From positions 60,403,554 through 60,467,553 of the forward strand of contig OX485803.1 of assembly GCA_950295325.1 (NCBI GenBank): a stretch of 64,000 bases of DNA, in the 5' to 3' direction. The notes beneath the pieces were generated by a model. That model searched no databases. It had not been told where the DNA came from and saw nothing but the letters and a program-made list of their open reading frames with translations. A program made the translations under genes and the position numbers. The stretch is from Polytrichum commune. Taxonomy: Eukaryota; Streptophyta; Polytrichopsida; Polytrichales; Polytrichaceae. Position 1 is the first letter of the stretch; each line of letters opens with the position of its first letter. Positions 47,521 through 60,100 of the stretch are shown one piece after another.

Positions 47521-50500
47521 ATGGCACCATCAGAGGAGGCTGGTGTGGTGGAGGCCGCTGCACGCGACGCCTCCACTGCCTCCACCAAGCAGAGGGTGTC
47601 GGTGTTTGCGGGACTGGATTCTCTGGCATCCGGACCTGATGGAGGTAGTGATTGATTTTTATCCTGGGATTGGGATTCAGTTGATGATGGGGCGATCGCT
47701 GCCAATTTTGGAATTGTTTGGAATGGATGGATGGAGAACATGTCACCCTCACTCTCACTCTTTTCTGGTTTTAGGAATCACGGTGGCTAGACATTGTTTT
47801 TGTCCAATTTTGATATGGTTTGTGGATTTTAGGTCAGGAAGCTCTGGAAGTGTGGGGAGGGGGTTTGGTAGGTTAAAACTATAGTTCTTGTATCAAATGA
47901 ACTTCCTGACAATGAATCTGATGAATGGGAATGGACAAGAGCTGTCCACTTAGTCTCCAATTCGGGTGTGACTTAGACTTCCTTCAATTGAGCGTCTGCG
48001 ATAATCGCAGCTGTCGAGTAGTTTTCTGCATTGTCATTCAGAAACCTTTTAGACAGGCAAGTGTGACTTGATGGAGTTAGTAATTGGTTCTGGTTCTATG
48101 CTGAGATTTGGATACAGTTGCTGGGGGCTATCAATGGCAATTTCTAAATTGAACATATAACTTACTCACCTTTTTAGGTTTTAGGAATCACCATGGTAAG
48201 ATGTTTAGTTTTGACCACATTTGATGTGATTGTGGAGTGCACATCCAAATTTTAGGTTTGGCAGCTCAGGAAGTGTGGGCAAGGGCTTAGGTAGGTCAAG
48301 GCTTCAGTTTTGGTATGCAACGAGCTGCCTGCTGCCAATTAATTTGGTGGGTGTGAAATGACGAGGTTGAACAAAAGGATCCCTACTTGTCTTCAATTTT
48401 GTTGTGACTTCGAATTCCGTCTATTGAGCTTCTCCGAGAATTGCAGCGGTCATGTAGTGAGCTGCATTTTTTATCAGGAATCTTCTAGACAGCCAATGGT
48501 GACTATTGATGAAGGTAGTGATTGGGATTTAGTTGATGGGCGATCAATGGCAATTTTTGAATTGTTTGAAATGGGTGGATGGAGAGCATTTCACTTCACT
48601 TTCACTCATTGTATGTTTTAGGAATGCCGATGGATAGAATATTGTATTCTGTTCACTTATGACATGGTTTGTGAATTTTAGGTTTGGCAGCTCAAGAAGT
48701 GTGGGCAGGGTCTTAGGGAGGTTAAGACTGTAGTTTTGGTATCAATGAACTTCCTGCCAGTCAATCTGGTGAATGGTAATTGCAGTGGTCAGGTATCGAG
48801 CTGCATTGTCAATTAGAAATTGTTTAGACAGCCAATGGTGACAATTGATGCCAACTATAGTCGGGGGTTTTGGAACGTGATCATTTGGTTTGATGAAAGT
48901 CATCAAACCCAGACGACCTAATTTCACCTCTGTCTTGGAGGAAGTACCTTAGAAAAGGGTGGATGTTTAGGAATCTCAAGGGGAAGGATTTGTGTTTTGT
49001 TGAATTTTGACATAGTTTGTGGAGTGCACTTTTGAATTTGAGGTCTGGCAGCTCAGGGAGTGTGGGCAGAGGCTTAGAAAGGTCAAGGCTGTAGTTTTGG
49101 TTTGGTATCAACTGCCTGCCAATCAATGTGGCGGATGGGAATCGACAAGATTGAAGAATGCCCACTTTTCTTCAATTCTGGTGTGACTTAGAATCCCTTC
49201 AATGAGAATCTGCAATATCGTAGGGGTGGTGCATTGTCAATCAGAAACCTTTTAGATAGCCAAGTTCTTGTGGAGTGCACTTCTGTTGAAATTAGGTTTG
49301 GCAACTCAGGAAGTGTGAGCAGGGGCTTAGGGGGGTGTTGAGGGTGTTGGTATCAAGTGAACTTTCTGCCAATCAATTTGGTGGATGGGATGTGGTGAGG
49401 TTGGACAAGGGCTTTCCACTTATCTTTAATTTGTGTATGACTCAGAATTACTTCAATTGAGTGTCTGTGATATCATAGTGGTGGTATAGTTTGCTGCGTT
49501 GTCAATCAGAAACCATTTAGATAGCCAAGGGTTTGTGGAGTGCACTTTTGATGAACTTTAGGTCTGGCAGCTCAGGAAGTGTGGGCAAGGGCTTATGCTG
49601 GTTAAGTATGTAGTTTTGGTATCAAATGAACTTCCTGCTTATCAATTTGGTGGATGGGAATGGACGAGGTTGAAGAAAGGGAGGTCCACTTGTTTTCAAT
49701 TTGGGTGTGACATAGAATTCCTCTAAATGAGCATATGTGATAATCGCAGCTTTCAGGTAGTCAGCTGCATTGGCAACTAGAATCCCTGTAGACAGCCAAG
49801 GGTGACTATCGATGTCAACTATAATTTGGCTTTTTGGAACAGAGATCAATTTGCTCAATGAAAGTCACCACCCGGAGGACCTACATTTGTGTGTGTCTTG
49901 GAGGAACTAGATCAGGATGGATGTATATATATTAGGAATGTATGAACTCCAGTAGATATGTATATGTAGTTTTTTGAAATTCAAAGGTTCTCTTTGCAGA
50001 GATGTAATAAATCCGATTTTTGCAATTGTGTTATACCTCCAGCTGGTCTTTCTTGTTTTGTTCTCTGCCTTGTGTTACAAAGCAATGTCTTTTTAGGTGG
50101 TTGTAAATCCTCAATGTTCCTTTTGACTTATTGATTCAGTGGCACGCCCAGTTCAACAGACTCTAGTGGGTGGAAATTGTAGGTTGTTTTAGATATTCTC
50201 GCTTGCTGTAGGTTAATGAACCCTTTGTGGGCAAAATTTAGCGACAATTGAGAAATGTTGAACTTGCTCGAGACATTGTATGCAGAATTTTGGTGGCATT
50301 GTGTTGCTTATGGACCTGTGTGCACGTATATTTTAGAAGTGCCCACTTCTATTAATCTTCTTATCATCTGAGAACATTGTCGTACACCTCTCAATGCACA
50401 CTCCAGAATATTCACATGATCATTTTTCTGGGGGGCTGCAGGGGCATACATTGCCAAGAATGCCGCTGAAATAGTTGATATCATTTTCTCAACTCTTCCT

Positions 50501-51132
50501 CTTTACGAAGACCGGAACTCGCAAGTGGCTGTGGTGAATGTAATCACAAAGTGTCTGAATGAGGCAGCGTTTGTGAAGGTTTTTGGTGGAGTTTTAGTGC
50601 AAACAATAGAACGAATGCACAAAGTATGCAGCAATGCTGTGCGTTTGAAATTGCTGAGGTGGTCCTGTCTGCTCATTGGCCAGACTCCTGCCCTGCTTTC
50701 TGCAAAATCTGCTTTCAGCAGGCTTGCTTCCTTGCAAGGCTTCCTTATTTCCTCTCTTTATCAAGGATCTGTTCGGCTAAGACAAGCAACGGGTCGTGTC
50801 TTCATTCGATATTTGCTTAATGTGCGCCACTCCTAAACTTCTCATTCTTTTGCAAAAATGTAATCAGCACACGATTCACCTCCTATGGATTATATTGGAT
50901 TCTTGAAGATTAGTGCAGCTTGATTGTAGAGTATCAGATCCAGGTGTGCACTATGATGAATGACTGGAACTGAGTCCACACAACCTGTTCCTGTGTTTAT
51001 ATGCAGGTTGAAAATGCATTTAATTGCTATAGATCTGAATTGGAAACTCTTCCCATGGAGAGTAGCTGTGGTCTTATTAAGGCACTTCTTGACTTTTCCA
51101 CCCGGAAACAAGGGTTACTTGAGACTCACAAG
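47521..51132 (+). CDS. GCN1: GCN1 exons 1-3 (residues 1-210)
   Basis: Exon 1 is 47521-47644 (donor GGAG|GTAGTG), exon 2 is 50442-50821, exon 3 is 51007-51132. The 1-2 junction completes a Gly codon (G|GG) and leads into [19 protein letters not shown], the conserved N-terminal helix region of GCN1. The exon 2 donor is AAT|GTGCGC, a weak match to consensus, chosen because it alone keeps phase into exon 3 ([16 protein letters not shown]). Exon 3 ends THK|GTACCA. Confidence 0.9.
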
Positions 51133-54100
51133 GTACCATCTCCTATATGATATTATTGAGAATTTTGAGTGCTCATCAGGGTATATTTCCATCTATTACA
51201 TAGTTTTAACATCAAAGGGGTGCTATTTAGTGTCATTAAACCCTTCATTTGATTCTTAAATAGGGTCATGATTATTTTTCACCAACTTAGATCAACTAAT
51301 ATGAAATGATTATATACTCTCCTTCAGTGTTGTGCTTAACGTTTTGTGACTATGTAATAAGGAGGAGAGAGAAATTTCAGCAACTCTACCAAATGTGCCT
51401 TATCAAGAAGGGAGGAATCTATGGAGACTCTAGAATGACAGATAAATTGTGGGTGTAATTTCTTGAGGATACTTCAGCATGTACTTCATCAACTTGACCA
51501 AAGGTTTGTAGGTAGTGCTTAGATTGATTACTATTCAAATGCAAAAAGGGGGTCTAGCTTTGGAGGCTTAAAAATCTAGCAGATGTTTGACTTTTTAAGT
51601 GATATTTCCTTGTTTGCAGGCTTGGTTCTTAGAATTGTACCTGAAGTTGGTATTCAATTCAACACAAAGGAAGCCACTTAAGGCTCTGAGCGAAGGATTT
51701 CAGCCTCTTCTACAGCGCTTGTCACATGATGACTTTGGCAAGTTAGTTTTGCCTACTGCAGTGAAGATGTTGAAGAGAAATCCAGAGTTGGTAATGGAGG
51801 CATTTGGCCTTCTGTTGACATACACAAATTTAGACCTCAGCCAATATGCTATGGAGATTTTGCCGTGTATTTTATCCCAGGCTCGCCATAGTGATGAGGC
51901 TCGACGAAAGGATTCCTTACAATTAGTCACTCAGTTGGTCTTGCATACAAGTGATTTGGACGCAGTCTCAGCAATGTTTCAGGCTGTCAAATCTATTATT
52001 GCAGGTACTCTCCATGCTCTCTTGTACAGTATCTTTTTAGGATACGCCTTCAGTGCTAGGGAAGGACATTATTGTTGAGACAATGGATAACAATTGCATC
52101 CAGAGCAGTGTTGAAAGAAGTCGGGGGCAAGCAGGGGTTAGGTTTTGGTCCGATTTGCCCAATTGAACGAGCACAGGTTGATCCTTTTCATCCAGGACCA
52201 TTTTTATGTGTAAGTAAATGCAAGATATTGATGACCTGTGCAGGTTCTGAAGGCAAGCTTGTTCAAGCTTATCAAAGAGTGGCAATGGTTAACTCTCTGC
52301 AAATTCTTTCAAGTGCACATGGAGGAAAAGCTGTGGCATCTTTTGCTTCATCATCAGCTGTGTATCTCATGTCTGTTTATAAGGATGATGGTATGTAGAG
52401 TTCCTGTTATATCAAGGGCCTTGGTTGATGGAACTGGTGATGGAGTACAGTGATTTTTTTGTTAAGTGGGCTGTTTTACAAGGTTGTTTCAATACTTGTA
52501 CCAAAATGAGTTTGTTGCTTGTTTTGATTTTTGAATGGCAAGGGTGTGGACTTGTCTAGAATAGCAAGTGTTAGTGGCTGAATGTAATTTAAGTTTTGTC
52601 ATTCCCATTTGGAGTCTAGATTGTTTTGTAGTCTCAAGTTCCTGAAATTGGAGAAATATTGATCCTTTTCTCTAGGATGTCTGATAATAGATTGGTGTGC
52701 AGGAAATGAGGAGGTACGGGTTGCAGTTTTGGCAGCTCTAGGTGCTTGGCTGTCCAGAGCTGCATCCAGCAGTCCTCCAGACTGTGCCAAATTTTTCACT
52801 CTAGGTCTAAAGGAGAAAGATAACCTTCGAAGAGCTCATTTGCGGTGTCTCAGACAAGTCTTCCAAAACAATGATATCTTGACCCAGGTCTGAATTATGT
52901 TTGCATGAATTTGTGTGTGGTGTCTTTTCAAAAATAGTTCAAAGTCAGTTGATATTGTAGTAATGACATTGTCAGTTTTTCCTTGTAGTAACGTTGTGTT
53001 TTTGTAAGAATGGGAGCTCAATTGTTGCAGTATATGGTGAATTAATGTGTGGTGTTATTGTGTGATCAGGTGGTTGATTTGACGGAGCCCCTTGTACAGT
53101 TCATCAAGAGTGGTAGCACAAAGCCTGCCTTGCGAGTCGATGCGATTTACTCTTTTCTGCTTGTATCCAAGATTGCAGCTGTCCATTCCAAAGCAAGTAG
53201 GTGTTTACCACATAGATCTGTTTCTTTTTGTGCCTTCCAGCCCTGTACGACCTCTTGTATTCTGCTGAAGCAACTCAGGTTGGATAATGATGGGAATGGA
53301 GCTGTACATTAATGGTCCTATACGAAATGCTTTTGCTACAGCCTCTGAACTGGTTGACTTCGTTGAAAATGTCTACAATGTAGGGTGGGATTTTACTGAA
53401 TCGTAATGACAACGGTGGTTTTGTGAATGTGATATTAGGTGATAAACTTGTGAAAGATAAGATTTGGAGTATTCTTCTAGATAAGAATTCAACTCTTGTC
53501 TCGCCTTCTCTGGTGACTACTATTACACCTTTTTTTGCCTGTGTTCATGTTTAGCCTTACCTTTAAATAATAATAAAAAATAACCCAAAAGAAAAGTATG
53601 TTCACTGAAGGTGATCTTGAAAATTGTGACCTGCTAAATAGATTGATATTTTGTCAATAACAACCACAATGGGGTTTTTGGTACACATTGTTGTTAGCTG
53701 CTGAAATTTGACGTTGCCATTAACATTCTTCTCCTACAGGTTGCAAAGTTTTCAGCAGAGGATTGTAGTGTCCTTATAGAGTTGATTGAAGTGGTGCTGT
53801 TACAACACTCAAGCAGGTATGTTATTTTAGCCTTCACCTTTTGAGAAAGCATTAATAACCTCTGCATACCTCTCCTTCAGGAATTGTGAAATCTGAGTTC
53901 ATATTTAGGAATTCAAACTTTGTGTGTCCTACCAAAAATGTGGACAAATGTTTTGTGATTTTTTCAGTTCTTATTCCTTCTTTGAATTATGAGTTCAATC
54001 CAAGATTTCAATCTGACAACTAAAACTTGTTTCCAGTCTACCTCACCTATGAACAATTCGTGGCAAAAATCAAAATCAGACAATATACTGTGTTTGCAAA

Positions 54101-57100
54101 GTCTCTGAATGGGATATGATTTGATATTAGTGGAGACATTGTAGACAACTTTTAGTGTCTCATAGGATTTCTAACCAGAGAAATTGCCTGCAGATTTTCA
54201 TCCCATCCTGACGGAGTAGCAAATCTTTCAAAGGTATAGAGTGTTAATATTAAGTCTATTGAATTTGTTGCAACTTTCTCAGTTTATGTGTAGGCAGTTG
54301 TCAAATAAGGCTAACTTTGAAGACCATCCTTATGGTTGTGATGAAGTGTTGCAAGAAGTCATAGGACCATCCAGAGTGATCCACTATCCCTTGTATTGGA
54401 TATAAGGAACACTTCACTGTAATTGTTTGACAAGTGGCGTGCATTCTACATGTGCAGCTCCTCGTAAACCTCTTGTGGCATCCAACATGGGATACCCGCA
54501 AAGCAGCGGAAGCTGTGGCATCTCGTGCACAAAAAGCAGACGATTTATTCTCTGAAGCTCTCTTTGATGCCTTCTCTCTGGAGATTACCGCATTCAGTGA
54601 GCAGCATGCCCAACTTAAGTTCAGGTAAGAGGAAAGCCTTTTGTGTTGTAGGATTTTACCTGTTTTGATGACAGAGTCCTTGCAATGTTGGACCTGAAGT
54701 TCCAACTTGTAGTCAGTATTGTGGTTTCTTCATGACCTGGTTTCCCCTGAATATGTGTTGTTTGTTGCAAGGACATCACAGCGATGCTGGAGAATCTGCG
54801 GCGGGCACTGCCATGATTACTATCCCTAATCCTAATCTACTGGCAAAGACATTATTGATAGTGTCAACAACTTCACTAGCCAGGCAGCCAATGATCTGTG
54901 CCCATATACTGTTATTGGCTCATCACTCCTGTATTGCAACAGGTTTTCACAAAGATGTTATCTGGAGGGTGAGACTACAGACCTCTTCAATACATGTAAT
55001 GCTGGCACGTTCTTCCTTTGACCATGATTTGATGGCCGAGCATGGTTGGTAAAGGTGCCCATCTATGGTCAAGGAGTACTTGCAAGGAAGCTGATAACAT
55101 CACATGTTCAGGATATGGGTGCTTTGCACTGTTTCTCAGTTTCAGGTTCTAGGACGGATTCTCTCAAGGTTTCTAAATTTAGAGTCTAAATGATGTTGGG
55201 TGTTCTGTCGTTATTTGTGAAGGCTGTTGTCAGAAAACTCAAGAGATCAGGTCTGAATGCAACCAATGTTTTGGCCTCCGATCCTGCTGCAGTTTGCAAG
55301 GTGAGTTGGTATGCAGTTTTATAGTAGGCTCTGAAGACCATATACAAAGTTGCACAAGGATCCATTTACTAAGTTGTTCACCTGATTTGGAATCTTATCC
55401 TGGCCGGTTCCTCTAGCAGACAAATAACTTTGTTGGACTGGGCAAGTGCAGGTTCTCTTAGGACCTAATGGGCTTGTCAGCACACACTCATCAGAGTCAC
55501 AATCTTCTGTTTTTGCTCTTGAAACTGCTATGAAGATATTACCAGAAAGTTTCTTCTCAAATTTTCTTCAAGTATGTCCCTGCAACCTTGCCTATGATAG
55601 TGAATAGGAGTTTGAAACAAGCTGTCCTTGTGAGTGAGGCACGTATGTTATTATGCTTGTTAGGCTCTCCTACCTAAATATTTTGTTTTGGTGGTTTAAA
55701 AATAGATTGATCTGAGTGGTTGTTCTCTCTAGATTACACACTGTCACCTATCGATTTCTAGTTGTTTAAGTCATGAACAGTAATCATTTAAAAATCACTC
55801 GGTTTATGCAAGTGAATTGTCTATATGGTGCATATTGCTGATACTAATTTGCTCGTCTTGTATTACAGAGTGTTGACACTCTTGGAGATCGTAGTCTCCA
55901 TGACTCTCTATCTTCACAGGATATTAAGGTTTGGCCTCATTTTCCCAGATTGCTACTGTTGAAGTGCTATGAAAGTGGCCTCGTTATTTGACGAATAGGT
56001 GAAATCTCATGAGGAACTGTTACAAAGATTCTAATGTTGATGCTAATCTAAGTCATTTGATGTCTTGAACTCCTTTTTTTTAATACTTCAAGCAGTCTTT
56101 TGGTGGAATTTGTACCAAAGGGTTTTGCGTAATGAATTTATCTCCAAATTGTTTGAGAATTGTTGTTTCTGAATGTGTCTAGATAACGGTTTTTGAATCT
56201 TTTATCCATCAATGGATTTTAGAGGGGGTTCAAAAAATAAATTTTCTTTCATTAATAATTGCATTTCCTTCAATTCTGTATGTTTCCAGGTCTTCAATAC
56301 AGATGAGGGGATTTTGTCTTCGGAATTGGGTGTCTATGTGGCAGAAGCTGTGATGGACAGAAATGTCAGGGGTGCTCGTGGCCGGTTTAAGATGTATGGG
56401 GATGATGAGGTAATCTGAACTAGGAATTATATTTCTGTTGTCATCTGATATTTTATTTTTGGGCGAATGAGCTCACTGAGAGTGCATTATGCAGCTGCAT
56501 ATGTGGTTTGAAATGGAACTTTGATTTAACAACTGACAAGTTGTTCTGAACAATTTATGCATATCTGTTATACAGGAGCCACCAAAGCCTCCCTCTACTC
56601 ATCGGCATGCTGAAGTTGGAAAGAAGGATACTGGGAAAGCTGGAAAGAAGCCTGGTGGGTAGTGATGCTGCTACTATCATCTTGAAATTTTGTACAGTAT
56701 GAGTGTTGAGGAAAGCTTCCATTTGGGCAAGTACTATACTTCTTGACGGTATGGAGCTACTTTGATTCACTTGATGGGTTTCTTATATTTTGTAGGTGAC
56801 TTTGATAAGGCAAGGTCGGCTAAGGAGGAGGCCCGTGAATTAAAACTTCAGGAAGAGTCTCTTGTCCGCCTAAAAGTGGATGCCATAAAGAAAAGGCTAT
56901 CTTTGGTCTTAACAGTGTTGGGTGCAGTTGCTGCAGCAAATCCAGCTTTGGCACATGAACAACTTCCTGCTTTGGTAATTGTTTCAAAATTGATGCAAGT
57001 TCTTTTGGTGCACCTATGATGATCAATCTGGTTTAGATGAGTGTTTTCTGTCTGCAAATTGCAAGATGGTGAGTATAGTCTGCTGCCACAACAAACTCAG

Positions 57101-60100
57101 GATTCATGTTCCTATTAACCCAGAGTTTTGAAGGTGCATGATACAAACATCCGTTGAATATTGACAGAGGATAACCTTTGTATAGAAGAGCTTTGAATCA
57201 TTGGGAACATACACTGGACGAAAGTAATTGCACATTGGTGTCCCATAATACCTGGGACAAGTTTAGATTTGGTTTCATACTTCTGTGTCCTGGATATGCA
57301 GATTAATCGAGTGTTTCCCCTACTGAAGTCTCCTCTAGTGAGTTCTGAGGCGTACCTGACAGTGGAAAAGCTCGCTGGCTGTGTAGCAGCACCAAGACAC
57401 ATGGGTGCAGATATTGCAGCCTCTTTGAGGATGGTGGCTACAGAATCAATTTTAAGTGAGTTGCAAGCTACGGAAACACCAGTGAAACAGAAACTGCCTG
57501 TGGTGGATAGAGTAGTGGCCAGTTTGGTGACTGCTTGTGAGAATGGACCCTTGCCGCCTCCATCTTTCACAGTTGTTTATCCAGTGAGTTTCTCTCACAA
57601 TTATACTTGTCTGTGTATGTATCACATAGTTTGTTTGTATTGAATCCTGACAAATTCTGGAAGAAGCATCAACATGTTTTGTCAAATTGAATTTGTAAAC
57701 ATCTTAGAAATATGAACCCAAAGTGGTGCTCTGAGAAACCTTTCAGCATTGTGTATACAGATTCTATTGCAAAATTTTAGTGATTGAATTGAAAAGCATC
57801 AGTTGATGATAGTTGTTTAAGAAGTAAATGATCATTTTGGATACTTAATAACTGAATGGATTGGGAAATTTTGTGATAGCTATATTTGTGTTATTGACAA
57901 ATGGCAATGGCCTTACAGGTTTTGGAGCAGGTATTGATGGCCCCCAAAAAGACAAGGCTTCATGACAAGTCACTCTCTGTTTTGGCTCTCCACACATCCC
58001 CTCTCATCCCATTGCCTCGAACAAACATGCTCTCCGTAAGTTTCTTACCTCGTTTTCAGGTTGATACAAAATTAAAATATAATCCAGGGACTCTAATTGT
58101 GTGAATTTGTTCCTTGACATATAATCTATGATGGAAGTTGTTGACTATGAGGAGGTAGTTTGGATGATGCTAAACTGCAGTTGTTTTTTTGCAGGTGCTA
58201 TACAATGTTCTTGGCTCTGTTCCTGAATATCAAGCGCGAATTGTTCCTCTCCTTGATGAGCTTTGTAGAGGACTCAAACGTGAGAACTTGACTGAGGTAT
58301 GATTTTGGGTACTGGTCCTTGGATCTACAAGTTTCCAAAAAAGTGCTGATGTATGTCTTTTGTTGTTAGATGCCAAAAAATGACAACATCTTTTGCCCAT
58401 GGTATTAGGCACTCTGCGGCTTGTACTCGGAGCATGCCCCTGTGCGTGTGGCATGCTTGAATGCCATCAAACATGTACCATCTCTTGGTAAACGTGTATC
58501 TGGTGAAGACTCTACAGTGGCAACATTGCTGTGGATGGCATTGTATGATCCAGAGGAGGTGAACAAAAACCTTATTCTGTTGTCACATTTTGCAAGTTAG
58601 TCCAAGGCCTGGGGGTTTTGTGTTTTGAAAGCGTGGATGAGGACCATTTATGCTATGTATTAGTTACCATTTCTTATAGATTGAAGTATCTGTGTCAGTG
58701 ATACTCTCCTTTGACCATTTGCTCTCATTGTGGATTCTAATTTTCTTCCATTTGATCGTGCTTTCTGTTGGTAGTCAGTTAAAGAGGTTGCGGAAGAGGT
58801 GTGGGACATTTCTGGGTTTGAGTTAGGAACAGATTATGCAAGAGGGCTACTTGTAGCACTTGCACATGTCAATCTTAATGTTCGTCAAGCAGCTGCAGAG
58901 GGTATTGCTGCTGCTATGTATGAGCATCCAACTACAGTACAGGTAAGATGGGTTGTTTTTCAGTTGCAGTTTGTTATGGCAGGCAATCAAATTATTTTGG
59001 TGATCTCTTGCATGAATCACTAACTTTTGCTAGTCATTGTAGGCACTGATAGTGCCTTGCTGGTCCTGCAGGAAACTATATCTCTACTGTCCTCTATGTA
59101 CATTAAAGAACTGCCAATGATACACAGTGATGTGGATATCACTTGGTATGGAAGGCATGGTGTGGGGCTTGCCTTGCGTGCATCAGCAGATGTTCTCACT
59201 CCGAAAGATCCACCTGTTGTCATAACGTTTCTCATATCTCGAGCTTTGGTATGTGACCTTTGCTAATTGTTTTAGCACATCTCTCAGATGTTTTCTTTTC
59301 TTTTCAGGTTATCTTTGGAGTTCATCTTCAAAATGTGGTGTGGGTTGTTGTCTTTTGAATATTGTTTTCCTCTAACTGGAGATTATGCACGTCTATAGGC
59401 AGATACAAATCAGGAAGTGAGGTCAAAGATGATCGAGGCTGGTGTGGCCATCATAGATAGACAAGGCAAGGAAAATGTTGGTGTCCTGCTTCCAATCCTT
59501 GAAAACTATCTCAATCAAAAGGTTTGTATCCATTGAGCTAAGTGTCATTTCTATGCTTACTGCCTAGTGACGACTTCTCAACTTGGAATTTATGCTGCTG
59601 TATTATTTAAGTTGCATGTTCATCACCTTGTGAGAGAAAGAGCAACTTAATACTTCCTATATAATATCATCATAAAACAGAGCATGATTGTTGGAAGGCA
59701 AGGCTCAAGTGTAACTTTCAGGCCTTCATCCTTGACTGGTTGTTATAATGGCCACCTGATGCATCTCATCATGTTTTTAATGTTTCAAACACTTGATCTT
59801 CTAAAATTGTTCTTGAGAGTTTGTTGATATTACAGGCAGCAGATGAAGAAAGATATGATCTGGTGCGTGAAGGAGTTGTGATTTTTATGGGTTCTCTTGC
59901 AAAACACCTTTCCTTGGTAAGGTTTTTCCAAGCACTTTTTGAAATTTTAAGTTGGATTGCCATGTGTAGGCGAAATGCCTCTTGTAATATATGCTAATTG
60001 TCAAACATCATATTAATGTGCTGGTCTTGTGTGGACAATCTGCAGGATGCCTCAAAGGGTTCTTTTATTCTGGAGAAGTTGCTGGAAGTGTTGAATACAC

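Noticed and set aside
47280..47639. Upstream frame starting at ATG 47280 as a uORF or the real start
   Set aside because: It overlaps GCN1 exon 1 in another frame and has no protein similarity. The transcript may start after it.
53242..53278. Extra GCN1 exon (CCCTGTACGACCTC...)
   Set aside because: It has acceptable borders, but joining exon 53070-53196 directly to 53439-53512 matches GCN1 without a gap; including it would add unmatched residues.
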